Positions 1-18,253 are shown, counted from the stretch's first letter. The stretch is DNA of 64,000 nt from Symbiodinium natans (GCA_905221605.1 CAJNDS010000707.1:20896-84895); one strand, 5' to 3'. The notes: generated by a model not told the origin, from the sequence alone. Numbers and translations: made by a program.

Positions 1-3000
1 CGCGGTTGCCAAAGCTAGCTACTGCAGCGCAGCGCAACGAATGCTGCGAGGATGCCTGCGACATCTTCGTACTTCGATCCCAGAACTTGGCAAAACCTGG
101 GAGTCAATCTTGTTGTGGCTCCAGTCAGCCAAGCCCAAGAAAGGTAGCACTGGGGTGGCTGCCAAAGTCGATCAACTTGAGATGGTTGTTGTCCTTTGTG
201 CTTTGTGAATCTGTGCAGTCTCAAAAGCACCCACAGGATCAGAAGAGCGACGGTCCGATTGAGATGCACAGACTACTTATACTCATTCTTGTCAAGACGT
301 CATCTGTTCTCTGTGGCGAGTGCTCACGATTTGCAGTCGGAAGCTCTTGGGAACCGGAATGCAGCCACGGAAAGCTACGCGAGCCAGCTCATCAGTCCTT
401 CCGCTCATAGAGGAAGTTTTCAAGCTTCAAGTCGCGGTGGGCGATCTGATGCGCATGCATGTAAGAGACCTCCAGGCCAGGAGCTGGCAGCTTTTGCCCC
501 AGGCAGTTCCTTCTACCACATCTTGACAGATCTAAACAGGCTCAAAAGCCTCAATCTTTTCTGTTCACAAGAGCATGTTCTGCTGTCAACAACAGGGCTC
601 CTGCAGTAACAAGCATAGAGTCGGATTGCATGCTGAGAGTCCAGCAGCTTTGAGCATCTGATGGCAGGTGTTCGCGGCCACCTCCTCACGTGTCGACTGC
701 TACACGGAAATCCTGAGGCTCAGGCCTTGCCAAAGCCATGAGCAGCACAACAGCGAGTTGCTATTTGAGCTAAGATGGTAGTGACCGCCAACCGCAGCGT
801 GCAGCATGACCAAAACCAAGGGTGCTCTGCTAATGACTGCGTGACAGCATGGCAGAGCATCACATCATGTCGCATCCCTCTCTCTGCTGCCGCCTCGTTA
901 TAGACCTTTGCATCGAAGAGCCGGTCGTAGAGCTCGCCGCCCGCCATGAACTCCATGACCAGGTGGATCTCCTGAAGGGCGCGCGAGGATTCTTCCCTCT
1001 GCGCTCTTCTCCTCTGCACTTTTCCGCACACTTCTTGACTTCCTAAAGCTTTTGAGACCGTAACTCGACATCCGAATGTATGCTTGAACATCTTGAACGC
1101 ATTCAGCAGCAAGTTATCCCGTGTCACCGAAGGATTCGGAATCGCAGGCCTGATCATCCTCGTAGACCATCATCAACCTGGCGATGTGCGGGTGGTCCAG
1201 TGCCAGGTATATCTCCACCTGCGACAGGTTCCAAGCTTTTCGAGGTGTAGGGGCATGTTGTAGCCGTGCACTGCAACACTCTGCAACACTGTCACTGGCA
1301 CATCTGCAATCTACAAGAGGCCACGCACATGACGTCTCTTTGGTCTTGAAGGCAATCCGTTCTTCAGAGCGCCTTGGGTTGTCTAAGAAAAACTTCGTGC
1401 TAGCTTGCTATTGGATTTTCGAGGTCCTCTCCTGATCTGCGGTCTGAGAGGTCCCCTAGATTTCGGGATGGTGAGACTGGCTCGCCGCAGCGCGCATCAT
1501 GAGGGCTACTCGCTAGGAACCAAGCTAGGGATGTGTGGACGTGTGGCAGTTCTGCCAAGCTATTCAGCTGGCTTCTCTCCGATGCTCCGAGTTTGTGTGC
1601 CTCTGATACAGCCGTGATGTGCTGTCTCAACTGCTGCGAGTGACCCACGATGCATGCACGCTGCCACGAGCCCACTGCGGGTGAGACCTAGAAAAAGTTA
1701 CCTTATGTACAAAAAGCGAGTTAGGACTTTGGTCGCTTCTTCTCCTTCTCCTCCTCCTTCTCTTCCTCCTCTTCATCCTCCTCCTTAAAAGACTCGAACC
1801 AGTCCACCGTCTCCTCCTTTGCCTCCACGGGCTCCTCCACTTCCGGTGCGAAGGCGTCGGCCTCCTCTTGGAGGCTGGCGTCCTCCACCGCACCTCTGAA
1901 GAAGTCAAAGAAAAAAGAGAGTCACTTCTCTAATTCATATGGGTTTGGGTTAGAAGGATGCTGAAGCATGTTCATATGAGAGGAGACTAAAAAAAGGAGG
2001 GCTTCGAGCTTCCGGGCGGCCCTGCCTTCCTGCCCTGGAGCACTTTGTTCTGCGTGGGGCCAGCTCTCGAGCTTGTTCCGCTTCCGGCTGTTCTCAAGCT
2101 GCTCTCTCAGCTCCCTGCCATGCAATACACAAAGAGGGGGCGTGGCAGAAAAAAAGCACTACGAGTACAGTAGCTGCTGGATGCTGAAGGCATCGGGGCT
2201 GCAGGCTGATGCTAACTCGCCAGTGGCTCTGCTGTCTCAGCCGCTGCTCCTGCCAACCATATCAGAAATATGAAATGTCCCTGCAGCCCCTGTGGAAGCA
2301 ACGATGTGCAGGTCATGTCTCAAAGCCCGCCCCAGCTCCACTCATGCAGGAGGCTGATGCAAAATGTTGCTGCGCCGTTCTGATTTTCCCTCTCCTCGTA
2401 TCTGCGCTGCCTCACCTGGTTTAGAAGCGTGAATGGCTGTAATAGTAACATTTGTCAACCAATCCAGGTCGGCAAGTATGGGTGATCTTCATATCTTGGA
2501 GTGCTTTCTTTTGACGGCATATTGAGGCCACCAATGTGTTCGAGGGAGCTGACAACACGTTGAATCGGCGCCTGCTCCAAGCGCTCCTCCCGGGCAGCCG
2601 ACTTCAATTTCAAGCGCTCGACCTCCGTCATGAGCCCGGCAAGGAGAATCCATGAGAATCCATATGACACTGCAAAGTACCAACAACAGAAGTGCTCTTC
2701 GGCTGTTCTACCGATTCTAGCTGTTCTGACTCACTGTTCTGACTCAGAAGAACACCAACGTTGTTAAAACGCGTCCGAGTGAAGCTGAGAAACGTAACAT
2801 AAGTTCGAGATGCTCGCCTATGGCGCGTGCCGAATCAGTCTCGTAGTGTCTTGTGATCTCAGAAGACGTCTGGCCTGCGCCTTTCGATTCGCCTCCACTC
2901 TCGAAGGACCTCGCTCCTCCTGGAGCGCGTGAACTGCGTGAACAGAAGTTACGCCCCCTGCTTGCAGTGTTCAGAACGTCCTTGGCAGCAATCTGGTGAA

Positions 3001-5053
3001 GGAGGTTGGACTCGTGTTTGACAGCTTCCTGGCCCGCGGCTTCTGCAGGATCAGCCTTACGCTCATCAGGGCCTGCAGAAGATGCCTCGTCGCGACGATG
3101 TCGCGCAGAGAGGATTCGCTCTTTCGTTTCATTGTTCCAGTGCTGAGCTCGTGCCTTAGGCCACGTGGCCGCAATGTGATGCGCAGCAGGCACATGCGAG
3201 GTGACACTGTGCTACACTTGCATGGCGTGGCTGAGCATCCTGAGGCTGGCACCAAGGCATCGCGTTTCCAGCCAAGCCTACACTTTGGGGGGGAAATGGC
3301 ACCACATATTTGGCACACCCGAATCACTTTGGGACATGGCAGATGGCAAAAGCAGTCCTGGAGCCTTGAAGGTTCATCTCCTCAACAAGCAACTCAATTG
3401 CTTTAAAAGACTGTGTTACATTGCGACTGACTCAATTGACCAGCTTTTGATGCAACAAAGCAAAGAGACGAGCTTCCCAGCAAACATGTAGCAGAAAGCA
3501 GCGCAGGAGCCCGAGAGGGCCATCTGAGATCATCTGAGGTCTCCGCCATCTTGTCCACCTCCCGAGGAGCTTTCAGGTAGCTCCCGTCCAAAGGCTCCAA
3601 GGCTGGCGGAGGAGCCTGCAGGGTTCAGGGTTGTGCGAGGTTGTTGCGTTCTTCTGGTTCCGCGTTTGAAACGAATTCTGGCTGGTGCCCGCCTCGATCT
3701 TCCGGACGTACCGGTAGCGGAGAAGCTTGGAGTGCAGGCTCTGCCCCTCCTCCTCGTCGTCATCTTTCCGCACCTGTGCAGCTGAGGGCAGCGTTGGGCA
3801 TTGTATCATTGTATGGCATTGTGTGGCATTGCTTTGTTCAGCTCATCGTCGAGATCGGCCTCGGCCTTGCCCGTGGTGGAAAGACCCGGACCCATGTGGT
3901 CCAAGTCCACGCCTGCAATGAGGTTTCGCATCTCCGCCTCAGCTGACTTCTGTCCATTCTTCTTTCAATACATCACTGTACTCATTGGTACTCAATTGCT
4001 GCTTTCACACTTGAGCTTTTCCAAGCCGAAGGACAGAAACACTCTCGAGCTCTGCTGCAAGCGCTTTGGAGTCCACCGGTGGAGCCTCGATATCTGCGGT
4101 AAGACGCAGGGAAGGTTGCGCCACCCTACGGATCACGCCCGCCTTCCCTGAGGCCGACTCAGAAAATCTCCTGCGCCGTCAAGGTTTAAAAAAAGCCAAG
4201 CATGAAAGTTTGTGCGCCCAAGTAAGGCTTGGCGCCTATCCCGGTTGTGCTTATCCCTGGGACTTCCATCCGAGAAGCTGAACTGGTGAATGGCCTCCGG
4301 CAGGCGCGATCATGCAATGCAATCCCGGTGTTGTCTCAGCCAATGCTCTACATTGCTTTCGATGGCATTGGCTCCTTGCTGTTCTTCTCCACCACCTGAG
4401 AAATTGCAGGCTTGAAAGGTTGAGCGGCTTTACACAAGGCTTTGCCTTGTTGTCATTGCTCGTGGCTTTGACCCACTAAGTCAAACTCCCAGAATTCTGG
4501 CGCAAACGTTGTTTCACCATGCCGTGCTGACGAGAGCTGTCCCGTCCTGCACCCGCAGACTTGGGGCGAGGCATCATTCCGTCTGGCAACCATGGTTGAA
4601 ACGGCATGGCTGCCTTAGTGGAGACTGTGCAATGGTACCATATGATACCTAGAACAAGAAGGAAACAAGAATTGCAATCGTGTGAAAAGGCCATTCTATA
4701 CCCTATTATGAACGACTTTTACCCAGTCTAAAGTAGTATAAACCCATTGTAACCGACTACTATCCCCTCTTCTAAGTGCTACAGCACCTGCCCACTCTGA
4801 GAAAAGCTTTCAGATGCTCCCAGCTCTCAGCCCCTCCCCCCGGCCTCGCTCCCTGAAGCGATAGAGCTTCTTCGCGTACCGAAACTCGCCACCTTGACAC
4901 ACAACCCTTAACAAAGAGAGAGACTACGAGAAGCAGAGGCTGAAACATTTGTTACACTTAGACGAGAAGTTGAGAGAGAGACAGAGAAGCCCCTTCCTGT
5001 GATTGCGTTCTGCTACTCGTCGTGCCCTCTGCCCTCTTTCTTTCCTTCCTTCT

Positions 5054-5089
<36 letters not shown>

Positions 5090-6445
5090 GCTTTCTTGGG
5101 GCATGGGGGGCGAACCCCAGGGCCTACGGCTGTTCTCCCCTCTCTCTCTCTCTCTGCTCTCCCTCTCTGCTCTCTCGGTCGGTCTGGCAACGTCTTTCTT
5201 GCCTGGAGCAGCAGTGGCCGCCAGTCCCAGCAAGGAGGGCCTAACAACGGGGCACTGGCCAGTTCCCAATAGTCTGCATCCGTTGCTACCGTTGCCTTCC
5301 ATCGTTGACACGGCAGGAGCGAGACATCGTCTCTGCAAGGCGTTCGCGTTGCCTGGCACACAGACGCTGTGCTGCGCAGAACGCACTCGCAAGCTCGTTA
5401 AGCTTTACCCTAAGCACGAGACAGCCAAGGTCTCGGCACGCTCATCCGCCGCTCGTTGAACATGGCCTCGCCATCAAAGGCTCCTGGAAAAGTTGAGCTG
5501 CACAGACACGAGCCTTGTCTGGTGGTACCTATCACCCACAAACGGCTTGCTGCAGCTTGCGTATCCAGGCATGCTTGCAAAGCCATGAAGGCATGCGAAG
5601 ACTTCCCAAAACAAGCCCTGGTCCTAGAACATCACCCACCGGCTGAAAGTTGAAGTCGCAATCTCTGAGCATAGCAGATGTCATAGTCTCCTGTCAAAAT
5701 TCACAACAAGTGCGCCGCAGTTCGAGCCGCAAACATCAGCAAGTTCCATTAAAACCACTTCTGGCCTTGAGAGCATGCGCAGCTGGTGTCGAGTAATTGC
5801 GTAAAGCTCCCCAGATACTAGGCTGGTGCTTTTGAGGCAATGCCGACTCTATCAGTGCTCATACCTATGCGCATGTCCTTGGCTCTAAACGATGTGAGCT
5901 TCAAGGGCTTGTCTGACATTGATAAAGAGGTGTGGCATTGCTGCATCGCATGGCATAGCCAACCGTCCTTTGCTTGATTCATGTGAGCCTGATAAGCTGC
6001 AGATAAGTTTGACAGGGGTTAGGGACATCCGCAGCAATGACAGGGTGCTTTTTGAGCTTCCGAGATCTTCCTGGCTTCTTGAGCTCTCCGAGCCACGACA
6101 CAAACTCTACGTTAGGTGAGCAGGGCAGGCGCCTCGTTTTTGAGGTCGGATCTCCGGGTCTCGGACAGGCCATGCTTCTTGAAGCTCTTGACCGCGCACT
6201 TCTCGCCATCTGCCAAGAGGGCTAGACAGGCAAGCTGATTTTGAAATCCCCCTACTAATACCAGCAGACCTTACAAAGCACATGGCCTTTGCTCGTTGCC
6301 AGCTGAACTGGGCCACTCATGCCGGAGCCGAGCACCTGATGGCCAGGCTCGTGTGGGTTGCGAGATGTAATCTGATGCCTGAATGTCTTCTTCTTACATG
6401 TCCTTCTTGCCCCCCTTTCGCCTTCGAGGCAACCTTGTAGTCATC
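1..6445 (-). CDS. CDPK/CaMK-like Ser/Thr protein kinase, many exons, continues past the left edge
   Basis: Exons that join in phase on the minus strand: up to 6422 (DDYKVASK), 6335-6287 (Gly-rich loop VLGSGMSGPVQLATSK), 6209-6133 (GEKCAVKSFKK, the VAIK-type lysine), 1218-1150 (VEIYLALDHPHIARLMMVYE, with the helix-C glutamate), 971 to about 885 (EIHLVMEFMAGGELYDRL, hinge), 469-398 (AHRDLKLENFLYERK, catalytic loop), 193-163 (DNNHLKLIDFG) and 96-56 (FAKFWDRSTKMSQ, activation segment). Order and motifs fit the CDPK/CaMK group; EF-hands, if present, would lie left of the window. An exon between helix D and the HRD exon was not placed. Donors are mostly GC; the intron starting at 397 has a GA donor. 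Oddity: the exons ending at 6133 and starting at 1218 join perfectly (KNE/VEIYL) but are 4.9 kb apart, with other coding-like exons between. The 5' start is not resolved. Confidence 0.85.
1721..4607 (-). CDS. Unidentified acidic/coiled-coil protein, many exons, lying within the kinase gene
   Basis: I do not recognise this protein. Coding-like exons in order are: a possible start at 4607 (MPFQPWLPDGMMPRPKSAG), about 4110-4040 (ADIEAPPVDSKALAAELES), 3940-3850 (AEMRNLIAGVDLDHMGPGLS then TTGKAEADLDDEL), 3757-3680 (VRKDDDEEEGQSLHSKLLRY then RYVRKIE), about 3080-2950 (QEAVKHESNLLHQIAAKDVL), 2640-2530 (MTEVERLKLKSAAREERLEQ), 2110-1990 (GRELREQLENSRKRNKLE), and a last exon to the TAA at 1721-1723 (VDWFESFKEEDEEEEEKEEE then KEKKRPKS). 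The chain is rich in E, K and R and probably coiled-coil, with an acidic-basic tail. The exons sit between kinase exons at 1218 and 6133 on the same strand. They could be a nested gene, an inserted copy or an assembly artefact. Exon borders are approximate and the start codon is a guess. Confidence 0.5.
4700..6120. other. No supported exon; noncoding part of the kinase gap
   Basis: Apart from the TTTC repeat I found no reading frame with recognisable or coherent protein sequence on either strand. It lies between the putative start of the internal gene (4607) and the kinase exon ending at 6133. Confidence 0.5.
5036..5096. repeat. TTTC tetranucleotide microsatellite
   Basis: Nearly pure TTTC units, followed at about 5140-5180 by a CT-rich stretch. 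It produces long low-complexity open frames on both strands that are not taken as genes. Confidence 0.95.
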
Positions 6446-8130
6446 TCTCAGTCTCCTTCGCAAGGCGGAACATGAGGCTGCGAAAACTCCGGAGTTCATC
6501 ACGAGGGCACCTGCTGGTGCAGTAGCGGCCAGTGACGGGGATCTTGCCTTTTCTCTCCATCACCTCTTGTGCCCGAATCGAACCATGAATCGATCTGAGG
6601 TCGCAATTCGCAAGTTCGGGGTCACACATTTGCTTTGATGCCAGGCTTCTCGCAGAGGCTTCACAGTTGCAGGATGGGGGTTTGGCTGAGAGGCGGGTGA
6701 GCCGGCCTCTTGGGTGTTGATCCACTTGGAGTCATTGTCAACAAGGTTCGACCTGCTACTCGACGCACTCGAGGATACTCGAGGTCAACTCCCGAACTCC
6801 AGATCATGGCCTTGTACCCCCCTCCGTCTCCGAGATGGTTCTGGAGTTGCCAAGGAACCTGTGCAGATCATTAGCACTAAAGGGGAACGTTTGCGGATTG
6901 CCTTGACGAGAAGACCACGGGCCTCCCCGTTAGCACACGGACACCTTCCAGTATTCCATCGGAACAACAGTCCATGGCCCTGGCAGAGCCTTCCCTTCCG
7001 GGGTGTGTCGGTGTCACAACCAAACCGCGTTGGACTTGTTGAATTCCGTTGATTTCATCAGAATGTCCAGGTGCTAGACCCGCAATACTTTGTGGTTTGC
7101 GGTTCATCGAAGCTCAGGTAGGGCGTATCTGGTTTAGAAGACGAGACCAGTGGCATGACTTAGTGGGAGATGTCGCATCACTGCTGTTCGTTGCTGCGTT
7201 GGACAGCACTTTTCAGCGTGGGTAGTGCTTGCGAGTGTCAAGGCGTGGTAAGCTGAGCCAGATGAGCCAGGCAAGCTTGATTGACCTCTCCTAATATAGA
7301 TGTTCTACCATCATGAACATTACGTACTTGCACGAAAATCGCCGTCTGTTTGGGACATGTGCGTCGAATGACATTGTAGTGCTCAGCTCAGTTCCATCCA
7401 CAAGCTCGGCTTGGAGGACTGAGTCAAGCTGGTGTGAGACAAGAGGTACAAGACAGATTTTGGACGTGGAGGCTGGAATGGCTGGAGTCTGAAAGGTTGT
7501 TAAAGAGAACACATGGGGTGTCAAGCCGCTGCTTCTGCTTCTGTGGTGGGCTCTCCCAGGCAAGTCTAGATTGAAAGAGCTTCCCTCAGAGTGCCGACTT
7601 CTTGAAAGCCCTGGAACCTCAAAGATTCGGGCAAAGCTGCATGCCGTGGGCCGAAGCTTTGTCGCCATCTGGGTGCCCCTCCGATCTTCGGGCAGCGGAG
7701 TGAAGGACAGCGGCGCCTGCCCCACCTGCGGCAGATGGCAACAAAAGGGCAACATATGGGCAACGCAGATGCGCCGGGCCCCTTAGCCTGTCCCTCCCCA
7801 TTCCAGCCTCGAACGCGATGGGGCGTTCTGTGGGCACCTCGAAAGCTTCAGAGAAGTCAGATGTTCTTGAAAGGCTTTGACAAGTCCCGAGACAGCACTC
7901 TGCCTTCTTTGAAGTTCCGGAACCCTCCCGGCCGTCACTCAACCTCCAACTCCTAGCCTGAAGGCTTTCCTTCAAGCACCTAAGTGCAGCCCCTTTATTC
8001 AAGAGCTGAGCCCCCCCAAAAAACCTCCTCTCCTTCCCTTCTCCGGCCTCTGCCTGCACTGCGCGTCCCGAGGCCCCGCGGCCTCGGTCGGCGCCGACCT
8101 TCGGCGGCGCTTGAGCCTGGCAAGATTCGG

Positions 8131-8188
8131 GGTTTAGGGTTTAGGGTTTAGGGTTCAGGGTTTAGGGTTTAGGTTTAAGGTTTAGGGG
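8131..8188 (+). repeat. Interstitial TTTAGGG (plant-type telomeric) repeat
   Basis: About eight consecutive TTTAGGG-like units, some degenerate (TTCAGGG, TTTAGG, TTTAAGG). TTTAGGG is the telomeric repeat reported in dinoflagellates and plants. The tract is internal and short, so it is an interstitial relic rather than a telomere. Isolated units recur at about 16125, 21690 and 22235, and a larger degenerate block at 55786-56066. Confidence 0.9.
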
Positions 8189-8403
8189 ATAAGATGGGAA
8201 AAGAGCACTAGTAGGGCTCCCATTTTTTGCTCCCCCGAATGCAGAGTCAAGTGATGTCAAGAGATCATTGTGGGTCCTTGCTCTCAAGCCTTCTCCAACC
8301 TTTCTTTTGAGCGTGTTGTAGGGTTTCTGGGTTCAAGCTTTTGAAGGTTTGAGACTTGTTGTAGGGAGAGGCTCCAGGGAAAGTTCCATGATTCCTGAAG
8401 GCA

Positions 8404-8429
8404 CCCCCCCCCCCCCCCCCGCCCCCCCC
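8404..8429. repeat. Poly-C tract
   Basis: Seventeen C, one G, then eight C. Similar tracts occur at 9954-9974, 12241-12259 and 55694-55713. All would read as poly-G on the minus (transcribed) strand; exact lengths are prone to sequencing error. Confidence 0.95.
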
Positions 8430-8617
8430 TCGATGCAGGAAAAATGCCATTTGAAGCTTTTTGGTTCTCTTTCTCGCTTTCGTTACGTTCTCGGAAGGAG
8501 GATCCTGCAGGCGGGCCTCTGCCCGGCTCTCGGTCTCCGTCACATCCGTCAGCGTACCTGTGCAGCTTTATGTGAGAAACCCACCCGGCCACGGTGCCCC
8601 TATACAGTAAAAGTCCT

Positions 8618-10940
8618 CTAAAGCTTGCCTCCGACTTCTGCTGCCTTCAGGGCCTGCTTGGCAGCGATGTCTGCTTTGATTTGCTCCACCTCTTGCCTTC
8701 AGGGGAAAACTGGAAAACAGGGACCCTCACGTGGAAAGCTTCAGCCATGTTCAATCCCAGGACTCAGATGTCTGGGTTGCACCTCAAGGCAGGCGACAGC
8801 TGCTCCTTCAGCCGAAAATCTGTCTCCCCTGCGACAGCTGTCACATATGAGAAGAACAACAAGGAACTGGACAACACACGGCGATCACAGGCGACCATGA
8901 TGACACAAGCAACTGCTTGCGCCAGCGGAAGGTATCTTGTCGTTGGAGAAGTTTGCTTGATCCTGGGCAAGATGGGCATGAGCAAGCCAAGCCGTTTAAG
9001 AGGGCCGTTTGAACTTGGATGTCCGAAACGCCCCCTCCCCCTCCCCTCACGCTTCGCAAACCACGAGCAAGTTAAGCTCGGCGTCTGCGTGGAAGACACC
9101 CGCGCTAGGTGTTCCATCCTGTGCAGCGTTGTCGTACTCCTTCAAAGGCCATGCCAAGAAAGCCCGATGGAGAGAGAGAGAGAGAGTATGAAACAACATG
9201 ACACATCGTTTTATCTGCTCTAAGTGTCATGAAGATCAGAGATATTGTGAATATTGACAAGGTCGCAGATATTGCAAAATAACTGTCATCAGCACTATAT
9301 ACTTCCAAGCATACATATATACATCAACACATGCACACAGCAAATTTGCTGAGTATTGCAATCAATATTCAAACGACTATACAGATATGAATACTACATA
9401 CCCTACATACTATGTACTTAGTGTAAAAATCCGAAGTATCGTTTTTACACGAGTAAGTAATAAACAAAACAACATATAGTATCAGTATCATAGGAGATCT
9501 CTGCAAGGGCCTCGGTCCCTGCGACATCCTCGCCGGTGGCGACAGCCCCCGCATTCCCAATGGTGAAGGGATCTGCGTCTGGACGCATTTCAGTATCTTC
9601 CTGTGAGAGACGGGCACAGAAGCACTCTTGGCTGACTTCGCTGCCCCACGATCGTCCTGAAAGCAACAGTTGCCGTCGGAGGGGAAGCACATGAACATCC
9701 ACCTTGGACTTGGGCACACAGAGACTCTCTTGATGGCTCCATGCCGAAGTAAGAGCTTTGCAAGTGGGAGTCATCAGTCTTCAAGTTTTTGGCCTGCGCG
9801 CAAGGCAGGACGATGCGTTCAACGATCTGAAGCTTTACGCCTGCGGAGCATCTGGCCCCCCCTGTTCCCGTTCCATCCTGTGCCCTGCCTTCCTCTTTGG
9901 GGCCTCTGCGATGTTCACTGCATCCATGCTGGCCTTGGACGCATTGGCCATCACCCCCCCCCCCCCCCCCCCCCAACACAAGCCACCCGAACTGCATGGT
10001 GCTGCTGTGCGTGATTATCGTCACGGCAATGCTGCCATGGCATGCTGAGCTCCAGACTAGCAGCCTCTGTCACCAGGGCTAAAGCATTGAATTCTCTACA
10101 CTTGTACTTACCTCCTCTTGGGGTCTTGTAAACATTGTAAACGGCACACTAGAAACACCTGAGCAGCGAGTCGCCTCTGATCATAGTTGGGTGAGGCTTA
10201 CTTGCATATGGCTGAGGTTGGGGGCACTATGAGGCACTTGTAGTACTTAGTTGAGCCTAACTTGATGAAAGGCCCTGCAACCCTAGCATCTAGAGTTCTC
10301 TGTGCCTGCAAAGCCAAAACGAAGTGGTCGAGTGACACTGGCAAGCTGTTCCAAGTGGAAGTTATGCTCAGGCCCCAGCTGGAAAGCAAAGCGGCAGTTG
10401 GCAACTTTTTGTTCCATCTCCAAAGGATTTCGTGCGCCAGGCCGCTGGGATGCAACATTCAAGGCCTCAAAGCCCCACTTCTGCAGACTCGCGCTGATGG
10501 ATCGGCATGTTGGGCTGGACTTTCACTGCCCGTGCACACCTGGCGTGTCGTCAAAGGACGATCCCACGAAATCATCCGCCGTCACTTTCTTGATGCCGAT
10601 GTCCAACTTTCAGGAGCCCAGCCCTTTGGAACCTCGCAGCGAACTCTCAAGAGACATCCACCCGAAGGACCCAACGAGGCGAAACCAACAAAACCGGATA
10701 AACCCCGGCTTCCAGCTGTGCTCGGCCTGCATGTTCGCCTTCAAGCAGGCTCCGAATCTCTCGGTCTCCTGTACGCCCCATAACGCTCCCCCATGATGCC
10801 TTCCATGCACATTCTGCTTTTATTTCGCAGCGTGCAGGCATCCACGTCCTGTGCCATCCTGGATCCAAGGATGGCCTTCGCTTTCGCCTGATCCAGGGGC
10901 GTCTCCACCTTCAGATTTCGCGTCTTCGAGATTTCGCATC
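8618..10940 (-). CDS. Unidentified many-exon gene (one or more)
   Basis: Not recognised. Coherent minus-strand translations suggest exons at about 10930-10840 (NLKVETPLDQAKAKAILGSR then MAQDVDACTL), 10775-10690 (ETERFGACLKANMQAEHSWK), 10620-10545 (KLDIGIKKVTADDFVGSSFD), 10500-10430 (SISASLQKWGFEALNVASQR), 10405-10340 (ANCRFAFQLGPEHNFHLEQL) and possibly 9950-9840 (KASMDAVNIAEAPKRKAGHR). The C-terminus is at 8705-8618 (QEVEQIKADIAAKQALKAAE then VGGKL and TAG). The tail is probably helical. It may be more than one gene, and I cannot fix a start or most splice sites. No catalytic motif was seen. Confidence 0.4.
9954..9974. repeat. Poly-C tract
   Basis: Uninterrupted run of about 21 C, in an intron-like part of the unidentified 8.6-10.9 kb gene. 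Confidence 0.95.
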
Positions 10941-12606
10941 TTCGAGATGCTTTGAGCTTCGACCCTGAAGCTGACGTTGCCCCCGGAGCCCATGCTCAGA
11001 AGCTGGGGCATAGGGCGCTGCAACGACTTCCATACCTGGCAGCGACGAAAAATGAACCTTTCAAAGCAGAAGAGAAAGCGACGAAAGCGTTCATGTCGAC
11101 GCCTTTTGGAAGCCTATCGTTAGCACTGGTACCAAGAAATCCGAAAGGAACGCTTGCAGTAGTCACTGTGTGCCTGATGTTTTCATTTTTCTTCAAAGCG
11201 AGTGCGGCGAGCCCGAGGGAACTGCCCTGCGACTTGATAAGCTGCCGGTCCCAGACCCAAAACAGATGTACGCAGATGCACCAGCTGAGATCATGTGGAG
11301 CGAATGCGTGCTGCAGCACATTGAACTATCTATGGCAGGTAGCTAAAAATAGCATTCTGGTTTCGCATTGTAGTGTAACTGCCTCCCGTTTTCCTCCGTT
11401 TTCCGCCATAAATGCCTGCGGTTGTTGGCAAAGCTGCGCTCCCGACTTCAGGGAGAGTTGATCCCGGGTTCGCGGCCCCCCTCTCTGTTTTTTTCTTCTT
11501 CTGCTGGGCTTGAAGGCCAGGGAAGTTGACCCTGACCTCCAAGCGCCTCTCTTTTTCTTCTTCTTTTTCTTCTTCTTCTTCTTCTTCTTCTGCAGGGCAT
11601 GGGGGGGGCCCAGAAGACCCCTCGCACCGCAGCGCGCCCAGTCGCACGTCCATCATGAAACTCCAGCTCACTTCCCGCGGGTTTGCGAGAAAGCCCTATG
11701 TTTCGGAGTTGGCTGTGTGGGAAAAACTAGTTGCTACCCACGGCTCCCAACCCCCAAGCATCACATGAAAACAGCCATCTCGGGCATCCTAGTTTCCTTT
11801 GTTAGGAGTTTTTGGGTGACCTGCCACGGGGTTGGTGAGGTGAGAAGTCTGCAGTGAAGCATTTCCCCCGGGGCTTAAATTATCCAACAAACAGGAGATG
11901 AAGTATAGGCATTCTTCCGGGGTGTGCTTCATTGCTTACCGTGGTAATCTCCTTACCTACTGGAAACACGAAGCCCGAAGCCTTGTCCCTCGCTCTCTCT
12001 CGCTGTCTCTCTGCCAAACACGGAGGCGTCGGCCACGCGTCTCGCTGTGCTCCCCGCTCCATGACCACCTGTTTCAGGTATTTTCTCAAATCAAAGTGCT
12101 GGTTGGGAACGTCTTAAAGCAATGGCATTTCTGAGCCGGCGGCATTGTCTGCATCCGATGCCATTGAGCAGGGCTGATCATGCCGGACACACCAACGAAC
12201 CAACACCAACGCATCAAGTCCATAAAGTCCGAAGTGCCTTCCCCCCCCCCCCCCCCCCCACCAGAACAAGCATAAGCGAGTGGAGCGAGTGAAGATTCCC
12301 CAAAGTGCTGTGAGCCGGATGTCGGTCAACGTGCAGAGGGGCTAACGTCTCAGAATCGCAGCATGGCAGAATGCAGGAAAACTCCCAGGGCATTGCATGG
12401 CTCAGATGTGCTGATGGCCCTGAACCTGTCGGATCCTTTTAACTTTCGGCTGGGACGAGCCCAGCTAAGCAGCTGAGACATCTGCAAAAGGGCGCCTGCT
12501 CAGAAGAGTAGCCCGAACCCTGACATCGAATAATCTTAAGGCATAAACAAGGGGAAACACCCAAACACGAAACCCCAAGCCATGGCAAACGCTACCGCTG
12601 TCATCC
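10941..12606. other. No supported gene
   Basis: Contains a CTT-rich purine/pyrimidine tract at about 11487-11590, a CT-rich stretch near 11990-12010 and a poly-C run at 12241-12259. No translated stretch on either strand looked like a conserved protein. It probably separates the 3' end of the Hsp70 gene (stop at 12607) from the gene to the left. Confidence 0.5.
12241..12259. repeat. Poly-C tract
   Basis: Nineteen consecutive C in the 3' flank of the Hsp70 gene. Confidence 0.95.

Positions 12607-18253
<5,647 letters not shown>

Larger units (their letters stand above)
6446..8617. other. Unresolved region, possible minor exons
   Basis: It should hold the 5' end of the kinase. Two short minus-strand stretches look coding but cannot be assigned: about 7740-7665 (VGQAPLSFTPLPEDRRGTQM) and about 7855-7790 (DFSEAFEVPTERPIAFEAG). 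No start codon or promoter could be identified. The right end holds the TTTAGGG tract and a poly-C tract. Confidence 0.4.

Noticed and set aside
4924-5361. Overlapping open frames rich in KERKKER or FFLSFF
   Set aside because: They are translations of the TTTC microsatellite.
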